From Cryptomeria japonica (lineage: Eukaryota; Streptophyta; Pinopsida; Cupressales; Cupressaceae), in contig NC_081406.1 in the NCBI RefSeq assembly GCF_030272615.1, positions 145,120,091-145,184,090 of the forward strand: 64,000 bases of DNA, given 5' to 3'. The notes under the pieces were generated by a model. The model did not search any database and was not told the origin of the DNA. It saw only the letters and a list, made by a program, of their open reading frames with translations. Position numbers and translations under genes: made by a program. This document shows, one piece after another, positions 11,189 through 20,975 of the stretch; the first letter of the stretch is position 1, and every line of letters begins with the position of its first letter.

Positions 11189-14100
11189 ATGGCGACCCCA
11201 AAGGCGGGAGCATCCACCAGTCGCTCGGCTCTCATGAAAGAAGATCAGAAGACCGAAGAAGTGGAGACCAAGATCGTGTCCAAGTGGAGCAACGTTGGAG
11301 ATACAAACTTGGGGAACTTTAGCACAAAGAAGTTCCGGGAGGTCCCTTACATCGGCAAGCCATCACCTGTCGCCCGGAGAATAATAGAGAGTGGCATCAT
11401 CAAGGCGGCCGGTTTTCCTCCAGCCATTCAGTGCCACGAGTTGATGATCGAGTGTGCCCTTCACTACAATCCGCAGTCCAGGACAATTGTGTCCAATGAG
11501 GGAAACACTTTGGCGTACCTTTCTGAGGAAGCCATAAGTGAAGCCTTCCATCTTCCAGAGCACAGGGACATGATATACAAGAGCATTGAAGGAGCCAGAT
11601 CAGTGTACGATGATGATCCAGATGCTTGCCTAAGCATAATCAACAAGAACTGGCTACTTAAGAGTCGTCCCCGTCTGAGCAAAGTACCGAACACACCACA
11701 CAGGATTGATTTCCAAGAGGAGTACAGAGATTTGATTACCATGCTCAACAGAGTTACAGGAGCACCTCATGCCTTCTATTTTGAGAAATGGATGTTTTAT
11801 TTCATCCAGGTGATTGTTCAAGGAAAGGGTACAATACATTGGGCTAGGATAATTAGCCATTGCTTGGACGTACAGTTGAGAAGACTCAGGGCTACTAAGT
11901 CCTTCCACATGAGTTCATACGTCATCTATGCCTTAATCAGGAGCGTTGAGTACGCAGGACTACCTCACAGAGGAGTGATTGGAAGAGGACCCGGCGAGGT
12001 CAGAGTTTGTGAATCCTATACCTACTTGCATCATCCACCAGGGAAGAACTACAAGTTAATTAATGACACTTTCACGATGAACATCACAAGGACGTTGCAA
12101 GGAGGGATTCACAACAGATTATCTCAGGATGCCCAGGAGTTCATCAAGAGGTACGGTGCTTGGTTCATTCAGTTTCCCAAGTTCACTTACATTAGAGTGT
12201 ATGGATGTCCTTTACCTCCATACATGTTGCCGAGGTACCCGACAGACAGAATCGTGTTACTTGAAGTAACAAGGCAGTTGGTAGCATATGTGAAGGCATT
12301 CAGACACAGACATCAGAATGGAGTTCAGGTACCTATTATTTTGGGTAATTCAGTTGAGGTATGTCCTAATGTCTTAGCCATGGATGACGCAGAGAAGGAG
12401 TTAGCCTTGTATCCTTTTTCATCTTTTGCTTGGAGGAATAGTTTTGATCCACATGGACATTTAGAGGAGACGGTCGATAGAAGATTTAGACATGAGTACC
12501 AAATTGAAGATTTTATGATGAATCTCCTAGATGATCTCGAGGTGAAACGAAAGATACATTCTAGATTGCCTTTGGATTTCATCAGGAAATGTAAGATTTA
12601 CAGAGTAGCCGACCAAGCTCAGGACAACGGCAGGCACATCCAATCTTCATATGATAGAGAAAGCAAAACAATAAGTTTGAATTGGAATGAGCCCGAGGCC
12701 GTGGATTTAGATGATTTGATGGCACCAGTCTTGTCTTGTACTCGCAGATGGGTAGACATTCAGCATCAGAAGTTGAGAGAACAGGGCATAGCTATGTCTT
12801 TTACTTTGGAAGAAAAGCCAGCCGAAGGTGGAGCCAGTGTTAGTGAAGGCAATCCTAATCCTAGGAATTCAGGTGAAGGTAACCTTCGATGTGCCAGTGA
12901 GGGCAATCTCCATTCGAGAGGTTCGAAGAGAAAGGAAAGATCAGAAAAGAAAGAGCCTTCCAAGAAAAAGCAAGGTGCCAACAAAGATCAAACACCAGAT
13001 ACTTCTTCCAGACCAGAGGATAGAACAGTTCGAGTGGAAGAGTCCATGGAATCGATGGTACAGAATGACAGACAGGAGGAAGGACAGGCACAGCATGTTT
13101 CATCCGATGGATCTCTCCAAGACTATGATTTAGATAATGATAATGAAGTAACATCTCCTCCCAGACAAGAAGAAATAGTACACAAAGAAATTCAAGTTCA
13201 AGAGACAAGATCAAATATCCCAGATTGGTTGAAGGAAAGATTGACTAAGGTGATCGTAATTGAGGACGAGGACAGTGCAATTGATTTAGAGAGCCTCGTG
13301 GGATGTTCACATATGACAACTGAGAAGAAGAAGGCTACAAAGATGTCCAAGATGATTCGAGATGAGACTGGATCTAGAAAACTGCAGATAGCTCCACCGG
13401 CAGCAGACAAATATGAGGGTGAGATCCTAGCAGAGGACTATCATATACAGACTATTGAGTTAGGACCATCCACAGCAGAGCAGACTTTAGATGATGCCAC
13501 CGACACATTTGAGGCATTGAAGGACAAGCTTAGAGAAGAAGTGGAAAAGAATAGAAAGCTCGAGAGAGAGGTCGGTGCATGGAGGACATATTTCAGTCAC
13601 ATCAATGAACCTTTGGGACGTCAGGATCCAGTTAGATCACCATTGCAGGCATTACCCCTTCAATCAATCAATGAAGCAGAAAGATTCAGGAACCTGGTCC
13701 AGCGTACATGTGGTTGGATGGATAGATCTCACACGGTGGCCATTGAGTTTGTTACAAGGATGTCGAAGATCACCCATCAGGCTATCCAAGTTCTTGAGAT
13801 TATTCACAGATTGATGGCAACAGTAGCTGCATTTGCCCATACCAAGGACGTTGTCATCCCTGTCTTGAAAGTTATAAGACACACATCCAGAAGAATTTTA
13901 GCACAAGAGAGGATCTTAGAAGGTGATTCTCACAGTTTGTTTCAGTGGTCAACCTTACTCCATATAAAGAGTGTCCTCTTTGAGGACATCAGTGTTAGAT
14001 GTGGCCAAGTTGAGGAGGTGATCAATCCGATCCAGGACAGAGTATTTGAGGTACTTCGTACCATTCTTGGCAGAAGGATCGAGGTCGAGACAGATGTGGA

Positions 14101-14410
14101 TTTACAAGAATTTGAGGATAGAATCAGGATCATCTTTCGCAAGGACGCAGATGTTACAGATGAGCAGTATGATCAGATGTATGCCACCATGCTCCTGATT
14201 GATAGAACAAAGGAACTTGAACCTACTTGGGACACAGCTCTTCTAGATGCATTTGATCAGGTTATCCACTTAGAAGAGAGCATCAAGAATCTTCCCGAGA
14301 TTCCAAGCACAGAAATCGAAGGAATCGTGACAAAATTCATTGCATATGCTAGGAAAGAGAATTGGAAAGGGAATAAGATTCTAGATGAAAGGTTGTTACA
14401 GATGACATGA
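11189..14410 (+). CDS. family-Z protein, intact, 1,073 aa, function unknown
   Basis: I do not recognise this protein as a named family. The start MATPKAGAS is chosen because the AG|GT acceptor and ATG are conserved in copies B, C and D; the frame is open about 80 nt further upstream, but that part is probably intron. The first ~540 residues form a globular region conserved in every copy: KWSNVGDTNLGNF, SGIIKAAGFPPA, LSEEAISEAF, EEYRDLITMLNRV, KSFHMSSYVIYALIR, FIQFPKFTYIRVYG, LPRYPTDR. A charged, low-complexity linker of about 150 residues follows (EGNPNPRN..., KKEPSKKK). The last ~350 residues contain IPDWLKERL, MIRDETGSRKLQIA, a coiled-coil-like stretch (LREEVEKNRKLEREV) and a conserved C-terminal EIEGIV.KFIAYARKE. 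No zinc finger, reverse transcriptase, integrase or DDE motif is visible. The globular part is faintly reminiscent of plant mobile-domain proteins, which I cannot confirm. This is the only uninterrupted copy. Confidence 0.85.
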   Translation: MATPKAGASTSRSALMKEDQKTEEVETKIVSKWSNVGDTNLGNFSTKKFREVPYIGKPSPVARRIIESGIIKAAGFPPAIQCHELMIECALHYNPQSRTIVSNEGNTLAYLSEEAISEAFHLPEHRDMIYKSIEGARSVYDDDPDACLSIINKNWLLKSRPRLSKVPNTPHRIDFQEEYRDLITMLNRVTGAPHAFYFEKWMFYFIQVIVQGKGTIHWARIISHCLDVQLRRLRATKSFHMSSYVIYALIRSVEYAGLPHRGVIGRGPGEVRVCESYTYLHHPPGKNYKLINDTFTMNITRTLQGGIHNRLSQDAQEFIKRYGAWFIQFPKFTYIRVYGCPLPPYMLPRYPTDRIVLLEVTRQLVAYVKAFRHRHQNGVQVPIILGNSVEVCPNVLAMDDAEKELALYPFSSFAWRNSFDPHGHLEETVDRRFRHEYQIEDFMMNLLDDLEVKRKIHSRLPLDFIRKCKIYRVADQAQDNGRHIQSSYDRESKTISLNWNEPEAVDLDDLMAPVLSCTRRWVDIQHQKLREQGIAMSFTLEEKPAEGGASVSEGNPNPRNSGEGNLRCASEGNLHSRGSKRKERSEKKEPSKKKQGANKDQTPDTSSRPEDRTVRVEESMESMVQNDRQEEGQAQHVSSDGSLQDYDLDNDNEVTSPPRQEEIVHKEIQVQETRSNIPDWLKERLTKVIVIEDEDSAIDLESLVGCSHMTTEKKKATKMSKMIRDETGSRKLQIAPPAADKYEGEILAEDYHIQTIELGPSTAEQTLDDATDTFEALKDKLREEVEKNRKLEREVGAWRTYFSHINEPLGRQDPVRSPLQALPLQSINEAERFRNLVQRTCGWMDRSHTVAIEFVTRMSKITHQAIQVLEIIHRLMATVAAFAHTKDVVIPVLKVIRHTSRRILAQERILEGDSHSLFQWSTLLHIKSVLFEDISVRCGQVEEVINPIQDRVFEVLRTILGRRIEVETDVDLQEFEDRIRIIFRKDADVTDEQYDQMYATMLLIDRTKELEPTWDTALLDAFDQVIHLEESIKNLPEIPSTEIEGIVTKFIAYARKENWKGNKILDERLLQMT

Positions 14411-14830
14411 CATCTTATTTCTCATTGGTTGATACCTCCTAGATTTTTGTGCCAAATTTAATATTTGGCTATGTATTTAATGTTGTTCAGTAAAAAGGAG
14501 GTCATTTGTAACAAACCCTAATTAGGGTTTAGATGTCATGATCTTGTCCATTGATTTACTTTCAATCTGGACCTTTCATTGTAACTGGGGATGCTATTTA
14601 TACCCCCATTTTCCATTTCATTTGAGAATAGTTAATAGTCGAATAGTCAGATAAGAGTGAAATAGAGAGATTAGAAGTGTAAGCAATTTTTATTTTGTAG
14701 CAAGATTGAGTCTTGAAGAGAGAAATTCAAGCAATTGTTGTATATGATGACTTGGAAATCAATAAAATATTGAAGTTATGGTGTTTTGTTGCAAATTTCT
14801 TGAGTTATCTTCATGGTTGTTGGATGTACT
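14411..14830 (+). promoter_or_regulatory. second promoter and poly(A) signal of copy A
   Basis: About 100 bp after the stop is the perfect palindromic telobox AAACCCTAATTAGGGTTT (14513-14530). A TATA-like TATTTATAC follows at 14595-14603, then AATAAA at 14761-14766. This order (TATA, then poly(A) signal some 160 bp later, then a U5-like tail) is what an LTR U3-R-U5 boundary looks like. It recurs in H, B, G and D. Confidence 0.7.
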
Positions 14831-15462
14831 TGAATCACGCTCAATCGAAGTAGTTTGTTAATTTGAAAGGCTAAGTGTGAGATTTGATATTTGGTAGGAT
14901 TCGCTATCCAAACCACTAGCTTCTTGCTGATTGTAGGAACGCTTTGCGTGGTCGACTGGAAAACATTTTGAGTCCTTAACCTTCAAGCATTTTCGCATCT
15001 AGGATATGTACCTTCGTAGTAGTGTCCTTGGTCTTTGATGCATTGAACACCATTATTACCTTAGAAGATCGCACTAATTTCAGTTGAGTTGTTATCTTAT
15101 GGCAAAATTGAAGTTGGTTGAGTCTTGCCAAATCTCATTCATGCTAAGTCGTTCGTAGGGTTAGGCTAGAATAGACTTCCTTAAACCCTGTCCTTTTTCC
15201 ATTTTTTTTGAAAGTTCCTTTTAGATTAGTAAAATCTTCGAGCATTTGAATCCGTAAGACGCCTTGAAGGAAACAGCAAATCACATCATACCACTAAAAA
15301 AGCTTGTCCACACATGGAGACCCCACTAAAAGAACCTTGGAGTCCATCTAACTGATCCTTTTTGCAGATCTTCAGCAGTTAGAGACTATTTTCTCAAGAG
15401 AGGATAAGATGCCTATTGGTATTTTATTCTGTGTATGATTGTGTACAAAATACACGTCAACA
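14831..15462 (+). other. U5-like terminal segment of copy A
   Basis: The segment carries no open frame of note. It contains the conserved string CAAGAGAGGATAAGATGC followed by TTTTATTCTGTGT and ends ACACGTCAACA. Equivalent ends occur at 5586, 44229 and 56818 (plus) and at 31291 and 48198 (minus). Confidence 0.75.
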
Positions 15463-15467
15463 CAACC

Positions 15468-15846
15468 TCATTCCATTTTCAACTCTCACAAGCAATTGGG
15501 TGTTTGCCTTGCATCAAAACAACCCCAATACCAATACCGGATGCATCACACTCAAGCACAAAAGGTTTAGAGAAATCTAGTAAAGCCAAAACAAGACAAG
15601 TACTCATTACCTTCTTTAGATGTGAAATCTATCAAACGAAAAGGTTAATGAGGAAATTCCCTTAACAAACCATCTATAATATGTGTATAAACCAATGAAG
15701 CCCCTCAAGTGGGACATGCTCTTTGGTGGTGGCCAATCAAGTATAGCTTGAATCTTCTCCCTATGTGCCTTCACACCACCTTCACCAATGACATATCCCA
15801 AATACAATAGCTTGGTCATGTCGAACTCGCTTGGAGGCTTTCGCAA
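15468..15846 (-). pseudogene. chromovirus X: reverse transcriptase thumb fragment
   Basis: The minus frame reads LLYLGYVIGEGGVKAHREKI, QAILDWPPPKSMSHLRGFIG and YYRWFVKGISSL, the C-terminal end of Ty3/gypsy reverse transcriptase. It is the upstream part of element X, separated from its RNase H by copy A. It ends abruptly at about 15846, where a plus-strand gag fragment begins. The catalytic part of the polymerase is absent. Confidence 0.85.
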
Positions 15847-16485
15847 AAAGGAATGGTCGTTGGAGTAGAAGGTATGAAGAGAGGAAAGACATTCAGCATC
15901 GCTTGGGAAAAATCACAACTCCTACTTTTGATGGATCTAATACCTCCTTAGCAAGGAATTGGTTGCAGAAATTACACACATATTTCTCCTCGAATCCAAT
16001 GTTCTAAGACAAGGCTATCAAATATCGAATCTGCCACCTTACATCTTGAAGGAGTCGCTCACGAATGGTGGTATAATGGCATGGTAACCCAAGGGCATGA
16101 CTCAATCACCACCGTAGAAGACTTTAGCCAAAGGTTGACATAGAGATTTGATAGAAGGGATCCAGAAACTGATTTTAGAGAGTTAGCACAGCTGAAGCAA
16201 GAGGGTGAGATGAAAAACTATGTAGCAAAATTTCAGAGCCTTGTGGTGATGATTTTTGATGTGACAAAAAGAAGGCTCGTAGTCTTCTTCATGAAAGCTA
16301 AATCCCTTAGAGATTTAGTAAGGGCGCTTGATTCGAGCTCAAAGAAAATACACTATATAGAGGTAGTCTCCAATGAGGATATAGACAATGCAATGTGGGA
16401 AGGTGTAGAAATCATTGAGCATCCAAATCTAGAGTTGCTCGAGGACAAAAAATATCTTGGAGAGAACTGTCATGTCCCCAAATAA
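15847..16485 (+). pseudogene. remnant Y: gypsy gag joined to a chromodomain tail
   Basis: Plus-strand frames give a retrotransposon gag region (KITTPTFDGSN, WLQKLHTYF, EGVAHEWWYNG, DFRELAQLKQEGEMKNYVAK) with frame breaks and a stop near 16139. From 16210 one open frame runs through the end of the gag domain straight into a chromodomain-like tail (MWEGVEIIEHPNLELLEDKK) and stops at 16485, inside the LTR that begins at 16468. Protease, reverse transcriptase and integrase are missing, so this is an internally deleted chromovirus in which gag and chromodomain are fused. It abuts X tail to tail. Confidence 0.75.
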
Positions 16486-17009
16486 TTGCCGCTGATTTGG
16501 AGTAGGAGAATAGAGTGTTTTTAAACACTATTAAATAAATAATAATAATAATATTAAATATTTTTATTAGAATATTAAATAAAATATTCAATATTCAATA
16601 TTTTGATCTTGGGAGGCCGACATTATTGAGAATTGATTAAATTTCTTTTGGCCGACCTGTTCTTGTTTTTTTTTGCGATCACCTATATATGAGATGGATG
16701 TTTTCATTTGCAAGTATCTTGAGGAATTGAACAAATCCACCTTGTGCACACTGAGCTTCTGAGCCCCAGCCCTTAGAGCCTCTTAAAAGGTAGGACAAAA
16801 GCCCTACCTTGCTTCAAGAAAAGGAGGCACAATCGATGCAAGGGAAACAAGCCAACCTGATGCTATTAGGATGGGAGCCACTGGACATCGCCAACAGGGA
16901 GCAAAAATTTCACAAGCCAATCACAATCAGTTGTTACGAATCCAATTAACTTGGGTTGATCATATCAAGGAAAGATACACAGGAGGAGAACGACACCCCT
17001 TTAAGGCAC
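16468..17009 (+). mobile_element. 5' part of the 3' LTR of Y, cut by copy B
   Basis: The LTR starts TGTCATGTCCCC at 16468, overlapping the end of the fused frame. A TATA-like CACCTATATATGAG lies at about 16680. The LTR is interrupted at 17010 by copy B. Its continuation should lie right of 44234. Confidence 0.65.
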
Positions 17010-17010
17010 T

Positions 17011-17740
17011 ATTGTGACCTATTTTACACATCGCCCCATCACAAATGGGGACCCCCTGTTTTTGCTTTTTAAGGTTTTGTCCTAGCTCTGCAGTTTCATA
17101 ACATTTTCTTTGAGAGTTTTGAGTCAGAGTTTCTGAGGTCATCCCGAACCAAATAGAGAAATCATGCTCAGAATCATGTTTGAAGGTTGTCAAAGTGCTT
17201 GGAAGGTCTGAAGGACGAGGATCGCAATAGCTTTCAATCATTTCCAACAACTTTTTATTTTTAGGAATTTATACTTTTTTGCTTTTTTGCTTTTTTTAAG
17301 AAAGTTTCGTTTTTGGCACTTTGGGCACATTCCGGGAAGCAGCTTTTTTTGGCTTGCTTTTTGCTTTTTTCGCTTTTTTCTTTTTTCTTCTTTTTTTGAA
17401 AGTAGAACCTAGGTTTTGTCCCTCGGGTCATTTGGTCAGTTCCCATGTCTTCAGATTTGAAAAATTTTGCCGGATAAAAAGAAGGGTTTTGTTTTCTCTG
17501 CCTTTTTTCAAGATTAAGGTTTTGATCCTGAGACCATATCATTACTGCCCATGTTGTCAGAATTGAAAAAATTGGTCTCTAAGGGTAAAAAGCAAGATGG
17601 AAACCATAATTAAGGTTTTGTTTCAGAAGATTATGTCCTCATATTTGAAAAATAACCCTGTCCTCATATTTGAAAAATTATGTCTTTAAGTGCAAAAAGC
17701 AAGGTGGTAACCCTAATTAGGATTTTGTTGCAGATGATCC
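17011..17740 (+). other. 5' box and T-rich spacer of copy B
   Basis: The conserved box occupies 17010-17060. The rest is T-rich, with poly-T/CTTTTT runs at 17270-17400 and repeats of CCTCATATTTGAAAAAT near 17637-17680. No gene is visible. Confidence 0.6.
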
Positions 17741-20160
17741 AAGTATGAACGTAGTAAGTCAGAGATGGACATGGCATCAAGGACAAAATTTGGAAATGTG
17801 TTTGGAATCAAGGACAAAATTTGGCCAAGGAGATGGCACATGGCTGTCCAAGGAAGCAATGACTAAGCATACACCAAGTTCGCCTTGGCAAGGAAATAAT
17901 CAAGTCTGTCATGTCTTGTCTACTTCAAATTCCGCCATGTCAAAGAAGAGATGGCAGCACATTAGCAAACATTCTTCCAAGTCCACCTAGGCACAAGTTG
18001 AACATGGCACAAGAAGGATGAACTCCACCCAGCTATTGGAAGTTGTCCAATCCCTCACAAACTCCTACCTTCAATTAAGATATCCATGGCAAGAGTTAAC
18101 TAAACTCTGACCTGCAGTTAGCATGATGGGAAGGATAGAGCAGCAGCTAAGGAAATCCAAGTGGCACATGAACCTTCAAGTCTGCCAAGAGGAACTTGTC
18201 CAATGATGCATGAAGTCCGATCTGCCAAAGAGAAGAATGTCCAAGCTTCATCAAACTCCGCCCAAGGCAATGTGTCCAAAATGCTTCCAAGTCCGCCCTT
18301 CGCAGAGACTCCAAAGTCCGCCTAAGACATGACAAACAAAGTTGGCAAGGAACCTTCAAACTCTGCCCAACAGCATGAAGAGATGTCCAAGCCTATTCAA
18401 AGTCCGCCTTGTCCATGAAGTCATAAAGTTCACCTAGGGTAGATGAAAACATGGCAAATGGGAGACAAAGTCTGCCCAAGAGGAAAGCATTAAAAAAATG
18501 GAAGTATTGAGGCACGACAAACTTGGCAAAAAGCTCCACAAGTCCGCCCTTTAAGAGAAGGGATAAAAGCAAACAAAGTTGGCAAGGAAAGGCTCAAGTC
18601 CTCCTTGGCTAGACTTCCACAAAGTCCGCCTAGGCAAAAATGATTAAAACACTTCCAAAAGCATCCCAAAGTTTGACATTGGTCAAAGACATAAGCAAGG
18701 TTCGCATGGAATAAAGCAAGGATGGCATGAGGTTAGGATGACAAGTAAAGCACTTGGAAGGAAAGTGTATAAGACAAAGCAATGTCCAAAGACATGTAAA
18801 GTACGCCCTCCTAAAAGAAACTTGGCATGATATCTTCCAAGTCCGCCCTAAGGAGATGTCTAGCATGCTTCCAACCCCGCCCTAGCAAGATGAAAACATG
18901 GCACCTAGACATGAAAGATGGCAACATATTGATGAAGTCCGCCCATGACAAAGACTAAGCCAAGTCCGCCTAGGCATGGTGGAATAAAGCAAGACCAAGT
19001 TGGCTAAGACATGAAGTCCGCCTAGGCTAAAGAGAAGATACAATGGTTTGCCAAGACATGGCAAAGACCACGAAAACATGAAAATTTGCCTAAAGGAAGA
19101 TTAAAATTTTGCCAAAATAAATTGTCCAAACATCTTGGAAATTCGATCAAACACAATTTTGTCTAGGCATAAATGGAATATGTGAAGATGCCTGACAAGA
19201 CATAAAATTTGCCCATGGATCAAACATGACAAGACATAAAATTTGCCTAAGACATGACAAACAAAGTTGGCAAGGAACCTTCAAACTCTGCCCAATAGCA
19301 TGAAGAGATGTCCGCCTTGTCCATGAAGTCATAAAGTCCGCCTAGGGTAAATGAAAACATGGCAAATGGGAGACAAAGTCCGCCCAAGAGGAAAGCATAA
19401 AAAAAATGAAATTATTGAAGAACGACAAACTTGGCAAAAATCAGCCGCCCTTTAAGAGAAGGGATAAAAGCAAACAAAGTTGTCAAGGAAAGGCTCAAGT
19501 CCGCCTTGGCTAGACTTCCACAAAGTCCGCCTAGGCAAAAAGGATTAAAACACTTCCAAAAGCATCCTAAAGTTTGACATTGGTCAAAGACATAAGCAAG
19601 GTTCGCATGGAATAAAGCAAGGATGGCATGAGGTTAGGATGAAAAGTAAAGCACTTGGAAGGAAAGTGCATAAGACAAAGCAATGTCCAAAGACATGTAA
19701 AGTCCGCCCTCCTAAAAGAAACTTGGCATGATGTCTTCCAAGCCCCCCCCACGGAGATGTCTAGCATGCTTCCAACTACGCCCTAGCAAGATGAAAACAT
19801 GGCACCTAGACATGAAAGATGGCAACATATTGATGAAGTCCGCCCATGACAAAGACTAAGCCAAGTCAGCCTAGGTATGGAGGAATAAAGCAAGACCAAG
19901 TTGGCTAAAACATGAAGTCCGCCTAGGCTAAGGAGAAGATAAAATGGTTTGCCAAGACATGGGAAAGACCACGAAAACATGAAAATTTGCCTAAAGGAAG
20001 ATTAAAATTTTGCCAAAATAAATTGTCCAAACATCTTGGAAATTTGATCAAACACAATTTTGTCTAGGCATAAATGGAATATGTGAAGATGCTTGACAAG
20101 ACATAAAATTTGCCCATGGATCAAACATGAAGACAATCAACTTGCCATGACGAAGAGAAA
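17740..20160 (+). repeat. AAGTCCGCC array with a ~0.9-kb duplication (copy B)
   Basis: Short strings of the type AAGTCCGCCTAGGC and CAAGTCCGCCC recur at irregular spacing, mixed with GGCAAAGA and ACATGGCA strings. On a larger scale the block starting CCTAAGACATGACAAAC at 18321 is repeated from 19246, with offsets of about 900-925 bp. It sits where copy A has its 166-bp array but is unrelated in sequence. Minus-strand open frames here recur with the duplication and are not genes. Confidence 0.85.
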
Positions 20161-20975
20161 TAAATTGGCTAAAGGAAAAATAATTTTGACAAAAATTAGC
20201 ACATGATCAAGGGTCAATCAACGAATGGGTTGGGAAATAATTTTGACACATGAATATTTTTTTTAATTATTTTCTAACACTGAATTATTTTCAAAGGGAA
20301 AATTATTTCAACACTTAGAAATATTTTCAAAAATTCAAGAAAATTCAATTTGAAAGAAAGTTCTAGAAGATTCCTTAAGCTAAGGATGGAATTTTGAGAG
20401 AGTAATAAAACTTTCCATTTTGGAAAGATTTAAAACATTAAAACACAATAAAATAATAAAAAATTAGAAAAAAACAAACAAACACAAGAAGCTTCTAAGT
20501 TTAAAAACCTTAAACTCTATATATTTTCAACCAGTCACTTTCAAATTCATTATTTAGGTTGAGAATTTGGAGAGCAATTGAGAATAAATTTTCTCTCAAA
20601 TTTTGTGAAAATTGATTTCTTGAAGAGAAATTTTGAAGAAGTAAAATTCTTCTAAGTGTTGGAAGTCAAGAAATTAAGTGTTTTTTAATGATTTTAAGAC
20701 AGATTTTCAAAATTGAAGGTGGATTTCAGTTACAAAGATCAGTTTCTAAGACAAAAAATCTGAAATTGACTGAATTTTTCTATTATCCTGTCTTATTTCT
20801 CTCAAATTTTATCAAATTTTATCAATTTCTTGACTAAATTCTTCACTTTCAGTCTGCTTTTGATCAGAAATTGAACCTTTTAACAAGCAGAAAGTGAAAA
20901 TTCTAGGAAAAAGGATCAAAATTCAGAATTAAAACCTTAGAAATAATATTGAATTTTCATGTGTTTTGCAGGTTG
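20161..20975 (+). promoter_or_regulatory. promoter and leader of the copy B gene (TATA near 20516)
   Basis: A CTCTATATATTTTC TATA-like box lies at 20514-20527 within A/T-rich sequence. The leader ends with TTTTGCAG|GT at 20965-20972, next to the ATG at 20976, matching the acceptor position in copies A, C and D. Confidence 0.6.

Larger units (their letters stand above)
7680..15462 (+). mobile_element. family-Z copy A, complete, 7.8 kb, TSD CAACC
   Basis: The element starts TGTTGTGACC at 7680 and ends ACGTCAACA at 15462. The flanks carry CAACC at 7675-7679 and 15463-15467, and joining them restores chromovirus X. TG...CA ends with a 5-bp duplication are the signature of a retroviral-type integrase. 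Order inside: 5' box with a small hairpin, a long AT-mixed stretch, an array of palindromes with 166-bp period, TATA box, 5'UTR intron, one gene of 1,073 codons, palindromic telobox, second TATA box, AATAAA, terminal segment. No direct-repeat LTR pair is visible inside. I interpret the whole as one giant solo LTR carrying a gene in U3. The alternative is an unknown gene-bearing element without LTRs. Confidence 0.9.

Noticed and set aside
11654-13882. Antisense open frames over the copy A gene
   Set aside because: They are shadows of the conserved plus-strand protein; none is conserved in copies B, C or D.
14513-14530. Interstitial telomere repeat
   Set aside because: Only two telomere-like units, inverted, and conserved at one position of an element; a promoter telobox is the better reading.
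18147-19980. Minus-strand cysteine/leucine-rich open frames
   Set aside because: They occur twice at the offset of the 0.9-kb duplication in the copy B array and reflect repeat composition.
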